From NCBI GenBank assembly GCA_018340805.1, contig JACMZG010000008.1, forward strand, positions 58,447,129 through 58,511,128: a stretch of 64,000 nucleotides of DNA. The letters are read 5' to 3'. Below, piece after piece: positions 59,346-64,000 of this stretch. Each line of letters starts with the position of its first letter. The first letter of the stretch is position 1. This DNA is from Microvelia longipes. Taxonomy: Eukaryota; Arthropoda; Insecta; Hemiptera; Veliidae. The notes beneath the pieces were generated by a model, which was given only the letters and a program-made list of their open reading frames with translations, had not been told where the DNA came from and ran no database searches. Position numbers and translations under genes: made by a program.

Positions 59346-60254
59346 AGGGGTTATTAGTAGAGTGGCATTTGAAAAAGTGGAGACACTAATGTAAACTACG
59401 GGTTCAAGCTTAAAGGAAAAATAAAACTATAAGATAAATAAAGAACTGTGGCAAAATACAGATATTTTTTGTTTTGATAAAATACTAAAATAAGTGAGCA
59501 AATAAAATGTAAAAATAGACAAAACCCAGCATTATTAGATTAAATATAAAGAGCATATGTGACAAGAGCAAACATTACAGTGTTATTTAATTAAAACTAT
59601 AAAATGAGAATGTGTCTAAAACGAATTAGACCCAGTATTTTTCAAAGGAGAAAACAATTTATTTATTTCTTTTATTTTAGTCGTAATATGGTTTTAACCT
59701 TAGGGCAATAAAATTAGTTTTTTTAGTATATATTAAATTATTTCACCAGTTAATTAATTATAATAAATGGTATTTGTTCAAGATAATTTTTAGTAAAACA
59801 AATAAATCGTACGAAAAAAATTCGTTTCCATTGAATATGTAAGCTGCAGTTTTAAGTGAATATTAACTGAAAAAATTCTACTTTAAATTTACATAGTAGT
59901 ATATAAAGTTAAAGTTACTTCATAAAAAATCTCTCGAATAATAATATCTTAAAAATGTGAAAAGACCTTTCAATAAATTATCATATGAAAAAACCTTTAT
60001 GTATTAGCATAAAAAAAAAACGACAGAAATTTGATTTAGACCTAAAATATTCAATGCTTTTATTATTGTTGTTAGCTCTAAGTTATTTCTTGTGTAAACA
60101 CTCAGTTTCTTCTATAATCAATCACTGTTTGTATGTAAACTTTATCTCAAAAAAATATTTAGAAAATGATATTTCAAGAAAACTAAGTTCTGGCGAAGGT
60201 TTGCAAGTTGTACGAAGTCACTTCGGGATACTTCCTTTGTTTTTGTAAATTCGA
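59346..60254. other. AT-rich non-coding sequence
   Basis: The 87-codon open frame at 59,985-60,248 has a hydrophobic middle (MLLLLLLALSYFL) but AT-driven composition and no recognised relative. Probably chance. Confidence 0.45.
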
Positions 60255-60775
60255 TTTCTAGTTTTAGTTTATGGCTAATAGTCTGAGCATCAGGCATTTA
60301 GTTTATTCTAATAATTTTTACTTTAGTTTATAGTCAGAACAATTGTATTCAGTATAATCTTATAGTCTTTTTAGTGTAGTTTTTATAGCCTGAGCATTAC
60401 TTCTTAGTCGATTTAGCTGTATTTTCAAAGAAAATGCGCGTTTTTATTTTCTAGGCTGAGGCACTGTTATTTGATTTAGTGTAGTTTATAGCCTAAGGAC
60501 TAGTATTAAGTTTAATTTATAGTCTTTAGTGTAGTTTATAGTCTGAGCACTACTTCTTAGTCAATTTTGCAAGGTTTTCAAAGAAAATGCGCGTGTTTAT
60601 TTTCTAGGCTGAGGCACTGTTATTTAGTTCATTCTATAGGATTTAGTGTAGTTTATAGCCTGGGCACTAGTATCAAGTTTAATTTATAGTCTTTAGTGAG
60701 TTTATAGTCTGAGCATACTTCTTAGTCAATTTGCAAGGTTTCAAAGAAAATGCGCGCGTTTATTTTCTAGGCTAT
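60255..60775. repeat. Tandem repeat, period about 155-165 bp, about 3 units
   Basis: AAAGAAAATGCGCG recurs at about 60,427, 60,580 and 60,743. Each is preceded by CTTCTTAGTCRATTT and followed by TTTATTTTCTAGGCT. TAGTGTAGTTTATAGYCTGR recurs within each unit, so units contain shorter sub-repeats. Confidence 0.8.
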
Positions 60776-60989
60776 TCAAAACTATTCTCAACATATGGGG
60801 TACGCATATAAAACCAGGTAAATGATCTTTTTTTAATTGCCATTATTGATCATATACTAATACTAATCATAACGATAGTTTAAATGGCTACTACCAACGT
60901 AACAATGAAACCGTAATTAGACAGCGGTTAAACATCGAACATAATTAAACTGACCTAACCATGCTTATTTGTCACTATAACAAACATTA
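60776..60989. other. Non-coding spacer
   Basis: Nothing recognised. Confidence 0.4.
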
Positions 60990-61153
60990 CACTCTAGACA
61001 TTACACACAAGACATTAGACACCAGACATTATGCATTACACATCAGACATTATACATTAGGCATCACACACCAGACATTATACATTACACACCAGACATT
61101 ATACATTAGGCATTACACACCAGACATTATACATTAGGCATTACACACCAGAG
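60990..61153. repeat. 28-bp and shorter tandem units (ACACCAGACATTATACATTA)
   Basis: Units of CATTACACACCAGACATTAT plus ACATTAGG, with shorter variants. About 6 irregular copies. Confidence 0.9.
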
Positions 61154-62924
61154 AGTCTTAATTAGAAAATTCTAAGAAAGATAATTCAGAAAAATATACC
61201 ATTCATAAATTTAGGTTAAACACTTTTCCAAACATGTCTTTCTTCGAAAAGAGGACAGGAGAGGAATAGTAATTATCTTCAAAAATTTTTAAAAAAATCA
61301 CAAAGAAAAAAGGCTCATTTATTTCATTAAACTGGTCGAGTACTATTGCATGGAAAATAAAAAAAAAGAAAATACTTGGTACCTTCTTAAATTTGTAACT
61401 TTACTCAATAAATAAAGCAAAGCAAAAAAGGTTTATATCTAATTAAAGACCGAGGGAGAAATCTAGAGTTTTAAGTGATTAAGTGATACATAAAGTCAAC
61501 CTAATCCTTTTGGCTTCAACCTTTTTCAATAAAAGATTTCTTTGTTGACTAGGACCAAAAAGCTTGGATCAAAGGTTAACCTTATAAAGCATGAAGGAAT
61601 GTAAATCAAGTAATTAGGATCTCAGCCCGGATCCAATGAAAATGAAAACTTGATTAAAAAAAGGATTTTCTGGAATCAAGTTTAAAATACCCGGACTAGA
61701 TTGACTCCAAGGATATCAAGTAACAATTTATACTTCACCAATTAGATGATAAGCCTGAGTATGACGTCACAACTTGCTTCACTAAGATGTATTGTAAATA
61801 GATTAAAATTACAAATATACAATAATTAAACAATCAAATGAAATTTTAAATAATAGTTAATTGATATGATTACTCCATCACTCATAGATTAACACGAATA
61901 GATCTCTTTACACTCCAAATAGCATTTCTAACTGAACCAATCAGTTACTTTCAACATTTGATTCCTTCCTTATAAATCCATTTCTTGTTGAGTTTTTATC
62001 CTATTTTCATGTTTTACAAAGTTTCTTGATCATTTTATGCTTCATAACTTATGCAGTAGGATGACCGAGCTAGAATTGTTTTGTAGAAATATGCATGTAC
62101 AAGGTAAATAAAACAAAATACATGCAACGGATTTAAGCACTTCGAGAGCTGGTATCGCCTTTTTAGCCGTAATAGAGCCCTTAAAATATGAAAATGGCGC
62201 CATATCAAATTTTTAGTTTATTAACAAATATTAAAATAATAATAATGCATTTTTAGACAAACCTTGTTGCACGCTCTTTTCCGAACGAATTAATATTTTA
62301 AAATCAAATTTCTACTAGATTCTACCTTACAAAGACTAAGAAGCCAATAAAAGATTAGGTAAATTAGTATTGGAAAGTCATCTTTTCATTAGGGACTTTT
62401 GAAACAGATTTCAGATCTACTCTCAGGCTTGAATCTTACCATGCCAATCTCATTAGCAAAGTGATTACAAAGCCATTAAAGCAAGATCTCTATAAAGCAT
62501 ATTCATGTTTTAAATCAAGAATCTGTAGATTGATTTGCAGTATGCCTACAAGCATTTTCACTCTGAGATAGATATTTATATGATAATAAATAACACACTA
62601 CTCGTCGTCCTGTGTTCTACTTATGAATTCTATTCAATGCCTTACTCTACTATTCTGTACTCAAACCATTCCTTCTAATATTGTTTTAAGAATACCCTCT
62701 TACCACGTGAAAAGAATCACGTGGCCAATCCACGACTTTATCATGTAATGTATTTATCACACATATTTGTGAGGAACTCCCATTCGTATCCCAATAGTTT
62801 AATTCACTAACAATTAGTGTTTTATCGTTTAACATATTAAGCGTTACAAACAGAAGTTTAGGAATAAATTATGTTACTAAAAAATATACGTTGAACCGTT
62901 GAACAGCACCTAGTTACATAAACT
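61154..62924. other. AT-rich non-coding sequence
   Basis: No gene recognised. CCACGTGA / TCACGTGG pair at 62,704-62,725. Confidence 0.5.
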
Positions 62925-62969
62925 AATAACAAGTCTCTTCACAATAATTGTTTTAATTATAAAACAAGA

Positions 62970-63003
62970 GCCGACTTTCGACCACTTCTGGCCATCCTCA
63001 GTC
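62970..63003 (-). ncRNA. Hammerhead-like core, left arm (minus)
   Basis: Reverse complement of the right-arm core: minus-strand CTGAGGATGGCC, loop AGAAGT, GGTCGAAAGTC. Both strands of this element would therefore carry a core. Confidence 0.45.
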
Positions 63004-63137
63004 TAAACACAAACAGTATGTATTTTAACTATTTCAGTTATATTAGTTCTTTATTTTATTCTTATTTTTACGATTTTATTTATTAGTTATTTATCGTTTT
63101 CTAGTTTATAAATTTGTGTTATTTTACTGTTTGTCTA

Positions 63138-63170
63138 GACTGAGGATGGCCAGAAGTGGTCGAAAGTCAG
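63138..63170 (+). ncRNA. Hammerhead-like core, right arm
   Basis: CTGAGGA, one extra T, stem II GGCC/GGTC with loop AGAAGT, GAAA, then GTC. Layout as in the PLE tails (CTGANGA, one base, hairpin, GAAA). Stem I and III are weaker than at 11,861, so self-cleavage is uncertain. Confidence 0.45.
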
Positions 63171-63220
63171 CTCTTGTTTTATAATTAAAACAGTTATTGT
63201 GAAGAGACTTTTTATTAGTT

Positions 63221-64000
63221 GTATATTTTAGTTGTATGAATGTATATACTACTTCACATTGCAGCAATCTATAACAAACACCTAGTTAGTACAAAATAAA
63301 CATTAAATTTTAATAAAAATCAATAAACTGTAACAACGTTACAGTTTACAGTACAACACAAAGCATAAAAATAATAAACATGAATCATAAATCGGAAAGT
63401 AATAAATTAAATGTAATTGAAACATCATTTTTAAATTAAAATATACGTTGCATTTAACCTTTAATAAACATTTGGTAAAATCTGTTTTTCAAATAAAAGG
63501 GGAAACACTTCCAAAATATTGCTAAGCAATAAAAATTCCAGTGAGATTGAAAATAGACGGTTGTAAATTATATGGTTTGTGCTTACAATACACCGTATAT
63601 ATATTTATCAGATTTAATGGCTAGTAAAATTATGTAGCAGTTGTTATTATAATTACTATTTAACGTTCATGATATCGTGGAGAGGTTGTAAAACGGTATT
63701 TTACAGCGTAATACTTGATATAAATGTACTAATTTTAAAAGGATGAATATTTCAAACTGGAATGTATTCTGACCAAATTTACAACTCTAATAACAGTAAA
63801 ATTCTTTGAATAAAATTATATCTGATTATCCCACTAATTATAGATAGGAATAGTAGTTAACGTTAATTTTGTGTTTAAATTTTGTAGAGTTAAAATGGCA
63901 GGGTTTTAAAAAGATATTTTAACCAAAACGGTCTTTATCTAAACACCAACGGACTTTTAATGTTTTTGTAATGTAATGTTTATTAAGAATAGACTAAGAG
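63221..64000. other. AT-rich non-coding sequence
   Basis: Nothing recognised up to the window end. Confidence 0.5.

Larger units (their letters stand above)
62925..63220. mobile_element. Palindromic element with hammerhead-like core in both arms
   Basis: Arms of about 90 bp mirror each other: AGTCTCTTCACAATAA, TAATTATAAAACAAGAGC, then GACTTTCGACCACTTCTGGC, CATCCTCAGTCTA. The inner part of each arm is a hammerhead-like core, plus strand on the right and minus strand on the left. Non-coding AT-rich centre. It may be an inverted pair of PLE terminal repeats or a foldback derivative of one. Confidence 0.7.

Noticed and set aside
59985..60248. 87-codon open frame with hydrophobic stretch
   Set aside because: AT-driven composition, no splice or homology support.

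Overview
This window is eukaryotic, very AT-rich and almost entirely non-coding. It looks like the inside of a gene in a large, repeat-rich invertebrate genome, most likely an arthropod. The clue is one conserved minus-strand exon at 41,461-41,606. Its 48 residues match, from memory, the region just before the N-terminal PH domain of the Rac exchange factor still life (sif), the arthropod TIAM1/TIAM2 homologue. No other exon was recognised, so at least 41 kb on one side and 22 kb on the other are probably intron, unless the exon is the first coding exon of an isoform.

The main mobile element is a head-to-tail pair of Penelope-like retroelements (PLEs) at 9,244-15,588. Copy 1 is 5'-truncated. 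Copy 2 keeps the N-terminal region, reverse transcriptase and GIY-YIG endonuclease. Both copies are broken by frameshifts, both have a roughly 1.1-kb terminal repeat (pLTR), and the pair sits between two (TA)n tracts. Each pLTR carries a compact hammerhead-ribozyme-like core (CTGATGA, hairpin, GAAAC). Similar cores occur in a remnant near 34.2 kb and on opposite strands in both arms of a 295-bp palindromic element near 63 kb.

The most abundant dispersed family has about 17 full or partial copies in both orientations. It starts with a palindromic ACTTTTCCTCAT head and continues with a conserved body. It then has about 60 bp closely resembling 5S rRNA, spanning the internal control region, followed by GCGAAGCGAG-type motifs and often a T-run. 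It looks like a 5S-derived non-autonomous element. Some copies have been invaded by other elements: a tRNA-derived SINE at 51.0-51.3 kb and a 113-bp MITE at 56.2 kb, each with a target duplication.

The rest is further degraded repeat: jockey/CR1-like LINE fragments (38.7-39.8, 52.4 and 57.2-57.7 kb), several palindromic or foldback elements (3.7, 6.9, 20.4, 24.4, 29-30.3, 43.6-44.1, 47.3, 53.9 kb), tandem repeats with units of 28 to about 160 bp, and long (TA)n arrays. No complete protein-coding gene, true tRNA or rRNA gene, or CRISPR array was seen. Boundaries of old repeats are approximate because they were judged by eye.
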